Assembly (NCBI RefSeq): GCF_002160515.1
Contig: NZ_NFKS01000025.1
Coordinates: forward strand, 1 to 44,447
Source of the DNA: Anaeromassilibacillus sp. An172
GTDB taxonomy: Bacteria > Bacillota > Clostridia > Oscillospirales > Acutalibacteraceae
DNA: 44,447 nucleotides
Direction: 5' to 3'
Shown here piece after piece: positions 8,488 through 16,586 of this stretch (within the stretch, counting starts at the first letter, position 1; each line of letters starts with the position of its first letter). Below the pieces are notes generated by a model. It saw nothing but the letters and a program-made list of their open reading frames with translations. It was not told the DNA's origin and did no database searches. Made by a program: the position numbers and the translations under genes.

Positions 8488-8521
8488 CAGGGAGCCTCCT
8501 TTGGCTCCCTGTATCTTTTTT
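8488..8521 (+). terminator. Terminator after the VirB4 gene
   Basis: CAGGGAGCC and GGCTCCCTG flank a TCCTTT loop, followed by TATCTTTTTT. The T-tract runs straight into the TTAGGAGG ribosome site of the next gene, so termination and translation of that gene could be linked. A 25-codon ORF (8471-8548, starting MKQHRSREPP) spans the hairpin; I do not call it a gene. Confidence 0.75.
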
Positions 8522-8528
8522 AGGAGGT

Positions 8529-10294
8529 ATGCCATTGAAAGAAATTAAGACCAAACCGGAAAATGGGAAACCAAGGCTTTTGGATAGTGCCGCCAAAGCC
8601 CCAAAAACCGCAATGAAGGATGCATGGCTGAAATCCAAGGAGAAAGCCGTATCGGAATTGAAGGGGACGCCTTTTGCCAGCCAGCAGGGAGAAACCTCCA
8701 ACGCCCCCGCCAACAGCGCCGGGGATCAGATGCTGTCCGGTATCGAAACCACCGCAAAAAAGGGCGCCGACCTTACCTATCGGGGCGGGAAAAAACTGGC
8801 GCAGACCACCGCTCGGAAAGTCAAAGAAAAAAGAGAAATTTCCCGTACACTGTCAGAAGCGAAAAACACTGGCAGCAAAGCAACGGAGATCACGAAGGAT
8901 ACCGCTTCTAAAATACGAACCAAAAATACCGCTGCCAAGGCGGTCAAAGGAAAACCTCAAAAAGCAGTAAAAACCGCCAGCCGTTCTATGAAAGGTGTGA
9001 AGAATAGCGCTAAAGGTATCAAGACTGCCCAGCGCTCGGCAAAGACTGCACAGCAAGCAGCCAAGACTGCGCAGAAAACAGCGCAGGCCACTGCAAAAGC
9101 GGCACAAAAAGCCGCACAGGCCGCCAAGGCTACTGCGAAAGCAACAATTGCAGGAGTTAAAGCGGCGGTCCGTGTAACTATAGCAGCAGTTAAAGCAACC
9201 ATTGCGGCTGTAAAGGGGTTGATTGCCGCCATTGCTGCCGGAGGTTGGGTAGCTGTAGTGATAATCTTGTTAATCTGTTTGATTGCCCTGATTGTCGGTT
9301 CCTGTTTCGGCTTATTTTTCGGTTCGGATTCTACGGGAACCGGCACCAGCGTTACGCAGGCTGTGACAACTTTAAACGGGGAATTTCAGGCACACATTCA
9401 AGAAATTGAAGATAGCAATAGCCATGATCGGGTAGAGTTTACTTCAAATGACGGAGTGCTTTCTATCAACTGGGAAGATGTTCTCGCTGTTTTTTCAGCC
9501 AAGGTGACCGGTGCGGAAGATGGCGCTCAGGTGCTTCTTTGGATGACACTCAAGTTCAGCAGATGCGGGATATTATGTGGGAGATGAATGCAGTGTCTTC
9601 CAGTACCCGTACCGAGAGCCATGAAGTAGAAGTTACTGAAGTAGACGAGGACGGAAAAGAAACTACCCGCACCGAAACGGTAACGGAAACCATTCTGGAA
9701 ATCTCTCTAACACATAAAACAGCGGAGGAAATGGCGCAGCAGTACAATTTCAATGCAAGGCAGAACGAATACCTTGCCTTAATGTCGGAGCCGGAAAATC
9801 AGAATTTGTGGGCAGAACTGCTGGGTGGTTTTAGCAGCGGCGGTGGTCAGATCATGAATCCAAATACTGATTGGGAAGGGACCGGGATTTTCCAATGGCC
9901 TCTTCCGCAAAGTTATACCATTACCTCATGGTTTGGATACCGTGAGGACCCCTTTACTGGAGAAATTGCCTATCATAGCGGAACCGATATCGGCGCTCCG
10001 GGTGGTACACCGATTTTGGCAGCAGCAGATGGCACAGTTACCATTGCAAATGCCATCGACTCTTGGGGCGGTGGATATGGATATCATATCAAGATAAGCC
10101 ACAATGATACTTTTGACACCTTGTATGCCCACTGTTCCTCTATCTGCGTGACCGTAGGTCAGGAAGTGAAACAGGGAGAAGTGATTGGCTATGTCGGTAC
10201 CACCGGCAATTCTACCGGAAACCACTTGCACTTTGAAGTATGGCAGAATGGAGAGCGCACTGATGCGCTTGGATATTTTAAAACGAAAGAATAA
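8529..10294 (+). pseudogene. Frameshifted M23 peptidoglycan hydrolase of the conjugation module (CD1108-type)
   Basis: Two overlapping frames make one gene. Frame one (8529-9587) encodes a Lys/Ala-rich repetitive N-terminus (many KTAQ/KAAQ units, about residues 130-220) and one transmembrane helix (WVAVVIILLICLIALIVG). Frame two (to 10294) continues the extracellular part and ends in an M23/LytM peptidase domain with HSGTDIGAPGGTPI, YAHCSSI and GNHLHFEVW, so the zinc ligands are present. The family reads through AEDGAQV...SLDDTQVQQMRD; here the frames switch at about 9530-9533, consistent with loss of one base. The enzyme would open the cell wall for the transfer channel. It could be a true mutation, a sequencing error or, less likely, recoding. 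ATG 8529 is 1 nt after AGGAGG; TTG 8535 is better spaced. Confidence 0.8.
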
Positions 10295-10331
10295 AAATGC
10301 TATTCTATTTATGACATCGATTGTGTAGTTC

Positions 10332-10360
10332 TTGATTTCATACAGAAATTGTGATAGAAT
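10332..10360 (+). promoter_or_regulatory. Promoter of the AraC regulator gene
   Basis: TTGATT (10332-10337), 17-nt spacer, TAGAAT (10355-10360). The -10 element lies in the left arm of a 42-bp palindrome, and the operator core begins 4 nt after it, where a bound repressor would block initiation. Confidence 0.65.
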
Positions 10361-10392
10361 GTGGTTAGCTTTTGCTAACTACATTCTATCAC
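10351..10392. promoter_or_regulatory. 42-bp palindrome with GTTAG-N6-CTAAC operator core (site 1)
   Basis: GTGATAGAATGT, GTTAGC, four T, GCTAAC and ACATTCTATCAC form an almost perfect palindrome with one mismatch pair. The core GTTAG-N6-CTAAC (10364-10379) is the same as at five other sites in the metal island. The outer 12-bp arms are unique to this site. As RNA it would be a strong 5'-leader hairpin before the AraC gene. Confidence 0.7.
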
Positions 10393-10428
10393 AGGACATA
10401 ATTTCTATTAGAAGGGAGAAGAAACTAT

Positions 10429-11358
10429 GTGTTAACAGAATTTTTGAAAAGTAGCCGAGGTGAAAAAGCCTTATGGGAAACAATAATAACAGGTGTGGAT
10501 GTTTGCAATTTTCGTCTTCAAGGCAATACAAATGATCCATTTATCCCGATATCCTTGCAACCACTTCACTTTGAAGTCTTCTTTTGTTTTGCAGGTCATG
10601 TTGTACTCAAACAACAATGGAATCGTGTGGTTGTTGTAAGAAAGCAGGAAATTCTTTTACTATCTGGGATATCTTCATTGTATTCTGTCGCATGTACAGC
10701 GGATTTGGCAGGAGTATTGGTATCCGTAGATGCGGCTATGGCAAAAGAAAGTTTATATTCCCTATGCCGCATGATGGGAGATTTAAAATTGAATACTCTT
10801 GAGGTAAAAAAATATATGGATGAGCAAGATGGATGTGCTGTTATTCATGGCTCATCTTGGGTTTTTTCTGCATTTTCTGAAATCGTGAAAATGGAAGACT
10901 TACAAAAAAGCAGATACTGCGTTTGGAAGTCGGTAGAATTACTGTTTCTGCTGAGTACAGGAACATTGTATCCAAAAGATAAGGATAATCTGAAAATAAG
11001 CAAGGTAATAAGAGAAGAGATAAATGAGATTTGCAATTATATGGAGATGCATCTGGACGAAAAAATAACAATTGATTATTTGTGCCACAAGTTTTATATA
11101 TCCCCTACTACATTAAAAAAATATTTTCGCAATATTTATGGTCAGCCAGTATACACTTGGCTATCACATAAACGTATGGAAAAAGCGGCTGAGCTTCTTT
11201 GTTATACCTCTATGACAGTTCTTGAAATTGCACAGGCTGTCGGGTACTCCAGTTTGAGTCAATTCAATGTGGTTTTTAAAAAATGTTATACCTGTACACC
11301 GAGACAATATCGAAATAGGTCTGATTCCGTTGATTTTTGTCTGTTTCCAAAAGAATGA
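10429..11358 (+). CDS. AraC-family transcriptional regulator
   Basis: A 309-residue regulator. The last ~105 residues hold two helix-turn-helix units typical of AraC/XylS proteins: ITIDYLCHKFYISPTTLKKYF and the signature MTVLEIAQAVGYSSLSQFNVVFKK-C near the end, closing with TPRQYR. The N-terminal 190 residues are a divergent sensing domain I cannot assign. It starts at GTG 10429 after an AGGGAG site (about 10 nt). The gene is visibly AT-richer than the conjugation genes. AraC proteins beside YbtP/Q-like ABC pairs often activate metallophore uptake. A TATAAT (11374-11379) without a matching -35 lies just downstream, as expected of an activator-dependent promoter for the next genes. Confidence 0.9.
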   Translation: MLTEFLKSSRGEKALWETIITGVDVCNFRLQGNTNDPFIPISLQPLHFEVFFCFAGHVVLKQQWNRVVVVRKQEILLLSGISSLYSVACTADLAGVLVSVDAAMAKESLYSLCRMMGDLKLNTLEVKKYMDEQDGCAVIHGSSWVFSAFSEIVKMEDLQKSRYCVWKSVELLFLLSTGTLYPKDKDNLKISKVIREEINEICNYMEMHLDEKITIDYLCHKFYISPTTLKKYFRNIYGQPVYTWLSHKRMEKAAELLCYTSMTVLEIAQAVGYSSLSQFNVVFKKCYTCTPRQYRNRSDSVDFCLFPKE

Positions 11359-11411
11359 TTTAGCTAAAGTTGTTATAATAATTAGACAAAATCTATGAAG
11401 GAGGTATCTGG

Positions 11412-11492
11412 TTGAAACAGCACCGTTTTTGGGCATGGGGAGCCGTAATTTGCCTGCTTATGGTAATGATTACGGGATACAAAAGAAAATAA
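11412..11492 (+). CDS. Single-helix 26-residue membrane peptide
   Basis: Starts at TTG 11412, 7 nt after AAGGAGG (11398-11404), and ends at 11492. The product reads MKQHRFWAWGAVICLLMVMI and then TGYKRK: a basic head, one hydrophobic helix and a basic tail. It directly precedes the DUF6110-type gene and the P-type ATPase gene. I believe similar tiny peptides occur beside such ATPases, but I know of no function; a regulatory or assembly subunit is possible. Confidence 0.6.
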   Translation: MKQHRFWAWGAVICLLMVMITGYKRK

Positions 11493-11510
11493 CGGAAAGG
11501 AAGATTCTAT

Positions 11511-11786
11511 ATGAGTTTATACAATAAATTGGCTCTTTTTGTGGGGGGCGCGCTTTTTGGATCGGTTGGAATTAAACTGCTGTCCAGCAAAGACGCTAAA
11601 AAAGCATATGTTCACGCAACAGCCGCAGGGCTGCGTATGAAAGATTATGTCATGGAAACGGTAACGACCGTGCAGGAAAACGCATCGGACATTTTAGCTT
11701 CTGCCAAGGATCTGAATGAAGAAAGAGCTGCAAAAGAAGCGGAAGAAGCGGCAGCCGCACAACTTGAAAGTTCTGAGGAAGAGTAA
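11511..11786 (+). CDS. DUF6110-type small membrane-associated protein
   Basis: A 91-residue protein with an N-terminal hydrophobic helix (LALFVGGALFGSVGIKLL), an amphipathic helical middle and an acidic Glu/Ala-rich end (EERAAKEAEEAAAAQLE...). This layout and the SSKDAKKAYVHATAAGLRMKD segment match the DUF6110 family, seen next to heavy-metal P-type ATPases. ATG 11511 has a good GGAAAGGAAG site. A terminator follows (11793-11819), so the ATPase may be partly uncoupled. The molecular role is unknown. Confidence 0.65.
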   Translation: MSLYNKLALFVGGALFGSVGIKLLSSKDAKKAYVHATAAGLRMKDYVMETVTTVQENASDILASAKDLNEERAAKEAEEAAAAQLESSEEE

Positions 11787-11792
11787 CAGAAA

Positions 11793-11819
11793 AGAGCCGT
11801 TGATACGGCTCTTTTTTTA
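11793..11819 (+). terminator. Terminator between the DUF6110-type gene and the P-type ATPase gene
   Basis: AGAGCCGT and ACGGCTCT around a TGAT loop, followed by seven T. The ATPase ribosome site lies immediately after it, so ATPase expression depends on read-through or an unseen promoter. Confidence 0.8.
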
Positions 11820-11836
11820 TGAAGGAGAAGCGACAA

Positions 11837-13939
11837 ATGAAGGCAATTATTTTACACGAAAGCAAAGGGCGTATCCGTTTTCGAATCAGTCAGAAAAAAA
11901 TGACTTTGCAGGAAGCAGATGTGCTAGAAAATTGGTTTCAAAAGAAATCATGGATCACACAAGTAACTGTCCATGAACGCACCGGGTGTGTGATTCTGCA
12001 ATACTCCGGGTCACGTAAGGAAGTGCTGGCGGCTATCCGTGAGTTTAACTTGCAGGAAGCGCAATCACAAATCACTTTGCCACTGCACAGCAGCCGTGAA
12101 TTAAACCGTAAATTTCAGGAAAAGCTGGTCGGAAAAGTGGTACTGAAAGCAGCGTCTATGCTCTTTTTGCCGAAACCATTGCAGATCGCACGAATTGTAT
12201 GGCATATGCTCCCTTTTTTGAAGAGAGGTATCCACTGTCTTTGGAGAGGAAAACTGAAGGTAGATGTGCTGGATGCACTGTCCATCGGAATTTCTGTATT
12301 CCGCAAAGATTTCGGAACAGCAGGAACTGTCATGTTTCTGTTGGAACTGGGCGAACTGTTAGAAGAATGGACCAGAAAAAAATCAATGGAAGACCTTGCT
12401 CGCTGTATGGCCCTGAATGTGGATCGGGTATGGCTGAAGACACCGGAATCAGAAATTCTGACAGCGGTATCAGATATCCGCCCAGGTGACAAAATCGTGA
12501 TTCGTACCGGGAGTATGATTCCTATGGACGGTATCTTAGCCGAGGGGGAAGTCACAGTCAATCAGGCTTCTTTGACTGGAGAGTCTGTACCGGTCGTAAA
12601 ACACCCGGGAAACACCGTGTATGCCGGTACTGTCATAGAAGAAGGCGAGTGCATACTGGAAGTAAAACAAGCTATGGGTTCCAGTCGATATGATCAAATT
12701 GTAACCATGATTGAAAAATCCGAACAGATGAAATCGGCAGCTGAAAGCAAAGCGGCTAACCTTGCAGATAAATTGGTTCCGTATACCTTTGCCGGCAGTA
12801 TCTTGAGCTTTCTGCTGACACGAAATATCCTGCGGGCCTTGTCGGTACTTATGGTGGATTTCTCCTGTGCGTTAAAATTTTCCATGCCGCTGGCGGTGCT
12901 TTCTGCCATGCGGGAAGCCGGAAAAGAACATATCACTGTAAAAGGCGGCAAGTTCTTAGAAGCGGTGGCAGCTGCGGATACCATTATATTTGATAAAACA
13001 GGCACATTGACATATGCTTGTCCGAAGGTTGCGCAGATCATCACTTTCGGAGGGCGAGACGAGTCGGATATGCTGCGTCTTGCAGCCTGTTTAGAGGAAC
13101 ATTTCCCCCATTCTATTGCAAACGCCGTAGTACAAGAAGCGCAGTGCAGAGGGTTATCCCATGAAGAATTTCATTCCAAGGTAGAATACATAGTGGCTCA
13201 CGGAATTGCCAGTACGGTGAATGAAGAGAAGGTGTTGATTGGAAGTGCGCACTTCATTTTTGAAGATGAGGGAATAACTGTTCCGCTAAATGAACAGGAG
13301 CGTTTTGATCATCTTCCTAAAGAATATTCTCATTTGTATTTGGCGATTGGCGGGGAACTTACGGCGGTGATTTGTATTTCCGATCCGCTGCGCAGGGAAG
13401 CTAAAGAAGTATTGTCTGCGCTGCGTGCTTTGGGAATTCAAAAAACAGTTATGCTGACAGGCGACAGCTATCGGACGGCATCTGCGGTTGCAAACCGCTT
13501 AGGGGTTGACGCATTCTGCGCTGAGGTTCTTCCTGCGGATAAAGCAAAATTTGTAGCCGATTTGCGCCAAAAAGGACATATTGTTTTAATGGTCGGAGAT
13601 GGTATCAACGACTCTCCCGCCCTTTCAGAAGCGGATGCGGGAATTGCCATCAGTGACGGCGCAGCAATTGCCAGAGAAATTGCTGATATTACCATTGCGG
13701 CGGACAGTCTTTGGGAGCTTGTTAAGCTGCGTCGCATTGCAATGGCTTTGATGGCGAGAATTCACTCAAATTATCGGTTTGTCATCGGATTTAACGGGAC
13801 GCTGATAGGCTTGGGATTGGCAGGAATTTTGCCTCCTGCAGCATCGGCCGCACTGCACAATCTTTCTACGCTTGGCGTCAGCCTGCGTAGTATGAGTGCT
13901 CTGCCGAAACCGAAACAGGATAATGACTGCTGTATATAG
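11837..13939 (+). CDS. Heavy-metal P1B-type ATPase with HMA_2-like N-terminus
   Basis: A 700-residue metal pump. Residues 1-70 form an HMA_2-like ferredoxin-fold domain lacking the usual CxxC. The actuator motif TGES (about 12580), phosphorylation site DKTGTLT (about 12993-13013), an HFPHS segment in the HP position, TGDS and GDGINDSPAL (about 13594-13623) are all present, so the enzyme should be active. The membrane metal site reads SCALK where copper and zinc pumps have CPC, so substrate cannot be assigned from the motif; iron, manganese or another transition metal is possible. Start chosen at ATG 11837, 8 nt after AAGGAG; ATG 11819 overlaps the terminator T-tract. Confidence 0.92.
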   Translation: MKAIILHESKGRIRFRISQKKMTLQEADVLENWFQKKSWITQVTVHERTGCVILQYSGSRKEVLAAIREFNLQEAQSQITLPLHSSRELNRKFQEKLVGKVVLKAASMLFLPKPLQIARIVWHMLPFLKRGIHCLWRGKLKVDVLDALSIGISVFRKDFGTAGTVMFLLELGELLEEWTRKKSMEDLARCMALNVDRVWLKTPESEILTAVSDIRPGDKIVIRTGSMIPMDGILAEGEVTVNQASLTGESVPVVKHPGNTVYAGTVIEEGECILEVKQAMGSSRYDQIVTMIEKSEQMKSAAESKAANLADKLVPYTFAGSILSFLLTRNILRALSVLMVDFSCALKFSMPLAVLSAMREAGKEHITVKGGKFLEAVAAADTIIFDKTGTLTYACPKVAQIITFGGRDESDMLRLAACLEEHFPHSIANAVVQEAQCRGLSHEEFHSKVEYIVAHGIASTVNEEKVLIGSAHFIFEDEGITVPLNEQERFDHLPKEYSHLYLAIGGELTAVICISDPLRREAKEVLSALRALGIQKTVMLTGDSYRTASAVANRLGVDAFCAEVLPADKAKFVADLRQKGHIVLMVGDGINDSPALSEADAGIAISDGAAIAREIADITIAADSLWELVKLRRIAMALMARIHSNYRFVIGFNGTLIGLGLAGILPPAASAALHNLSTLGVSLRSMSALPKPKQDNDCCI

Positions 13940-13952
13940 CCGGACAACCAAA

Positions 13953-13988
13953 AGAGAGAAATCTTTGTGTGGTTTCTCTCTTTTTATT
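13953..13988 (+). terminator. Terminator after the P-type ATPase
   Basis: AGAGAGAAA and TTTCTCTC flank an 11-nt loop, followed by TTTTTATT. It closes the ATPase transcript before the TetR promoter. Confidence 0.8.
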
Positions 13989-14012
13989 CATCCATAAAAA
14001 ATGCAGAAGCAC

Positions 14013-14041
14013 TTGACATTCAGCTTACGGGCAGCTATAAT
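14013..14041 (+). promoter_or_regulatory. Consensus sigma-A promoter of the TetR gene
   Basis: TTGACA (14013-14018), 17-nt spacer, TATAAT (14036-14041): a perfect match to the housekeeping consensus. The -10 lies inside the first TetR-type palindrome, which fits autorepression. Confidence 0.85.
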
Positions 14042-14069
14042 ATAGCAGTGATATATAGCACCGCTATAT
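14034..14069. promoter_or_regulatory. Paired palindromic operators before the TetR gene
   Basis: GCTATA-A-TATAGC (14034-14046) overlaps the -10 element and ATATAGC-ACC-GCTATAT (14053-14069) covers the start of the transcript. They share the half-site TATAGC but differ in spacing and centre distance. Their position suggests that the TetR-family protein represses its own gene. Confidence 0.65.
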
Positions 14070-14089
14070 TTTTTAGGGAGGTGTGTACC

Positions 14090-14704
14090 ATAGATGAGAA
14101 TCTGACAACCTTGGATCAAATCCATGAGGCGGCAAAGGCGGAGTTTTTGCAAAAAGGCTACAAGGACGCTTCCCTGCGGAATATCGTCAAATCTTTGGGC
14201 AAGACGCTGGGAGCCTTTTACGGTTATTATAAAAGCAAAGAAGAACTCTTTGAGGCACTGGTTGGCGAGCATTATCAGTACTTGATTGATCGTTTTAAGG
14301 ACGCTCAGAAGCAATTTGCCGACCTGCCCCATGAACAGCAGCCGGAAGTGATGGGCGATATATCAGGGGTATGCATGTTTGATATGCTGCATTATGCCTA
14401 TCAGCATTTAGAGGAGTGTAAGCTCATTCTTTGTTGTTCCGAAGGAACCCGCTTTTCCGGGCTGATTGATGAGATGGTGGAAATTGAAGTGGAGGGGACA
14501 CACGCTTATCAAAGAGTGCTGGCGGAATTAGGCAGACCCTCCCCGCCGCTTGACCCAACTCTGGAGCATATTTTGATCACCGGGATGTTTCATACCTTTT
14601 TTGAACTCATTATCCATGAAATGCCGCTTCCCGATGCGGAAAACTATGTAAAGGAAATGCGGGCCTTTTACACCGCAGGATGGATGAAAATTATGGGGCA
14701 ATAG
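14090..14704 (+). CDS. TetR/AcrR-family transcriptional regulator
   Basis: A 204-residue regulator. The N-terminal helix-turn-helix reads IHEAAKAEFLQKGYKDASLR and continues with AFYGYYKSKEELFEALV, the hallmark TetR recognition helix region; the remainder is an all-helical ligand domain ending MRAFYTAGWMKIM. The open frame runs back to 13967, but that part crosses the promoter. The family N-terminus (DENLTTLDQIH) follows ATA 14090, 8 nt after AGGGAGG (14075-14081), so ATA is the likely start; no ATG is available in frame before residue 70. It precedes an ABC transporter pair that it probably helps regulate. Confidence 0.85.
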   Translation: MDENLTTLDQIHEAAKAEFLQKGYKDASLRNIVKSLGKTLGAFYGYYKSKEELFEALVGEHYQYLIDRFKDAQKQFADLPHEQQPEVMGDISGVCMFDMLHYAYQHLEECKLILCCSEGTRFSGLIDEMVEIEVEGTHAYQRVLAELGRPSPPLDPTLEHILITGMFHTFFELIIHEMPLPDAENYVKEMRAFYTAGWMKIMGQ

Positions 14705-14727
14705 CGCCCTATAATTTTTGACTTGTA

Positions 14728-14743
14728 GTTAGTTTAAGCTAAC
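14728..14743. promoter_or_regulatory. GTTAG-N6-CTAAC operator (site 2)
   Basis: AGTTAG-TTTAAG-CTAACT in the 108-nt gap between the TetR gene and the first ABC transporter gene. A weak promoter (TTAGTT 14729-14734, 18 nt, TATAAG 14753-14758) would have its -35 inside the site; TTGACT (14718-14723) lies just upstream. Confidence 0.65.
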
Positions 14744-14812
14744 TGAATTGGATATAAGAAGGACGCATCATTGTCCTCTGTATCATAAATGAAAGGTAAA
14801 GGAGGAATTCTC

Positions 14813-16585
14813 TTGAAAAAACAATCTAATTTATCGCGTCTGCTCACGATTGCGGGAAGTTACCGATATCTGACTTATACGTCCTGGATCCTCTCCGCAA
14901 TCAGCGCATTGATTGCACTCGTGCCTTATTATTTTATCTGGCAGGTCATGCGTGAAGTGCTGGAAGTCGCTCCGGATTTCAGCCGTGCGCAGAATCTGAC
15001 CTACAACGGCTGGATGGCAGTGATGTTTGCGGTCATTGCGGTACTGGTGTACATCGCCGGGCTGATGTGCTCCCATCTGGGCGCATTTCGCATTGCCACC
15101 AATTTGCGTTTGCAGTCCATGAACCATATCGTAAAACTCCCCCTGGGATTTGCGGAACATTTTGGCAGCGGTAAGCTGCGCAAAATCGTCAATGAATCCA
15201 GCGCCGCTACGGAAACCTATCTGGCGCACCAGCTCCCGGACCGTGCGAACGCCCTCGCAACCCCCTGCGGTCTTCTGGTTCTGCTGTTTGTGTTTGACTG
15301 GAGACTGGGTCTTTTGAGCCTGGCGCCGGTACTTCTGGGCTTTCTCATTATGATGGCAATGACAGGAAAGGAAATGCAGCAGAAGATGAAGGAATACCAG
15401 AATGCGCTGGATGATATGTCCAATGAAGCTGTAGAGTATGTCCGAGGTATTCCGGTGGTAAAAACCTTTGGCCAAACCATCTTTTCCTTTAAGAAATTCA
15501 AAGACTCCATTGACCGTTATAAAGTATGGGTGATCGCCTATACCAAGCAGCTGCGCACGCCGATGATGTTCTATACCGCAGCTATCAACGGCGTATTTGT
15601 CTTCTTGATCGCAGGAGCCTTGTTGTTTACGCAGGATCAGGTCACGACAGAATTTTTACTCAATCTGGTATTCTATATCATCATTACGCCGATCATTTCC
15701 GTGACGCTCACACGAATTATGTTCCAGAGCGAAAACGCTATGATCGTGGACGATGCTTTACAGCGGATTGACAGCGTTCTGAATTTGGAGCCGCTGAAAG
15801 AAACAGCTCATCCCAAACATCCGAAAGACGGCTCTGTAGAGCTTGAACAGGTGCATTTCAGCTATGACGGAGAAAAGGAGGTTTTAAAGGGCGTGTCTCT
15901 TTCAATTCGTGCCGGGCAGACAGTCGCTTTTGTGGGACCGTCCGGCGGTGGAAAAACCACGCTGGCAAATCTGATCTCCCGCTTCTTCGATCCTCAAAGC
16001 GGTACTGTAAGGGTAGGCGGCGTGGACGTCCGTAATATTCCGAAGGAAGAACTGATGAACACGGTTTCCTTTGTGTTCCAGAACAGCCGACTGATCAAAG
16101 CTTCCATCTTTGAGAATGTGCGTCTGGGCAAACCGAAAGCCACCCGGGAGGAAGTCATGGCTGCCTTAAAAAATGCCCAGTGCGACGATATCCTTGAAAA
16201 ACTGCCGGATGGTATGGATACGGTGATCGGCACCAAGGGTGTCTATCTTTCCGGCGGCGAGCAGCAGCGGATTGCCATTGCCCGCGTGATGCTGAAAAAT
16301 ACCCCCATCATTATTCTGGATGAAGCCACAGCTTTTGCGGATCCCGACAATGAAACCAGAGTACAGGCGGCTTTTTCCAAGCTGTCTCAGGGCAAAACGG
16401 TCATTATGATTGCCCACAGGCTTTCCACGGTGGCCGGTGCAGATCAGATTTACGTTGTAAAAGACGGGCAAATCGCAGAGAGCGGTTCCAGCCGTGAACT
16501 GATGGAAAGAGGCGGTCTCTTCGCTAGGATGTGGAAGAACTATCAGACTTCCGTTCAGTGGAAAGTCCAAAAGGAGGTACAGTAA
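14813..16585 (+). CDS. ABC transporter ATP-binding/permease half-transporter, first of pair (YbtP/IrtA-like)
   Basis: A 590-residue fused permease-ATPase. Six membrane helices lie in about residues 10-310. The ATPase domain shows Walker A GPSGGGKT (near 15937-15960), signature LSGGEQQ (near 16249-16269), Walker B IIILDEAT and a switch His in MIAHRLST. It should pair with the next gene as a heterodimer. The family groups with the siderophore-handling IrtAB/YbtPQ type; import of an iron chelate is inferred from this and from the operator site 2 upstream. The start is TTG 14813, 7 nt after AAGGAGG; an ATG at 14789 has no ribosome site. It is separated by 1 nt from its partner. Confidence 0.88.
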   Translation: MKKQSNLSRLLTIAGSYRYLTYTSWILSAISALIALVPYYFIWQVMREVLEVAPDFSRAQNLTYNGWMAVMFAVIAVLVYIAGLMCSHLGAFRIATNLRLQSMNHIVKLPLGFAEHFGSGKLRKIVNESSAATETYLAHQLPDRANALATPCGLLVLLFVFDWRLGLLSLAPVLLGFLIMMAMTGKEMQQKMKEYQNALDDMSNEAVEYVRGIPVVKTFGQTIFSFKKFKDSIDRYKVWVIAYTKQLRTPMMFYTAAINGVFVFLIAGALLFTQDQVTTEFLLNLVFYIIITPIISVTLTRIMFQSENAMIVDDALQRIDSVLNLEPLKETAHPKHPKDGSVELEQVHFSYDGEKEVLKGVSLSIRAGQTVAFVGPSGGGKTTLANLISRFFDPQSGTVRVGGVDVRNIPKEELMNTVSFVFQNSRLIKASIFENVRLGKPKATREEVMAALKNAQCDDILEKLPDGMDTVIGTKGVYLSGGEQQRIAIARVMLKNTPIIILDEATAFADPDNETRVQAAFSKLSQGKTVIMIAHRLSTVAGADQIYVVKDGQIAESGSSRELMERGGLFARMWKNYQTSVQWKVQKEVQ

Positions 16586-16586
16586 G

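Noticed and set aside
8471-8548. 25-codon leader ORF across the terminator after the VirB4 gene
   Set aside because: No clear ribosome site; likely chance, though it could modulate the hairpin.
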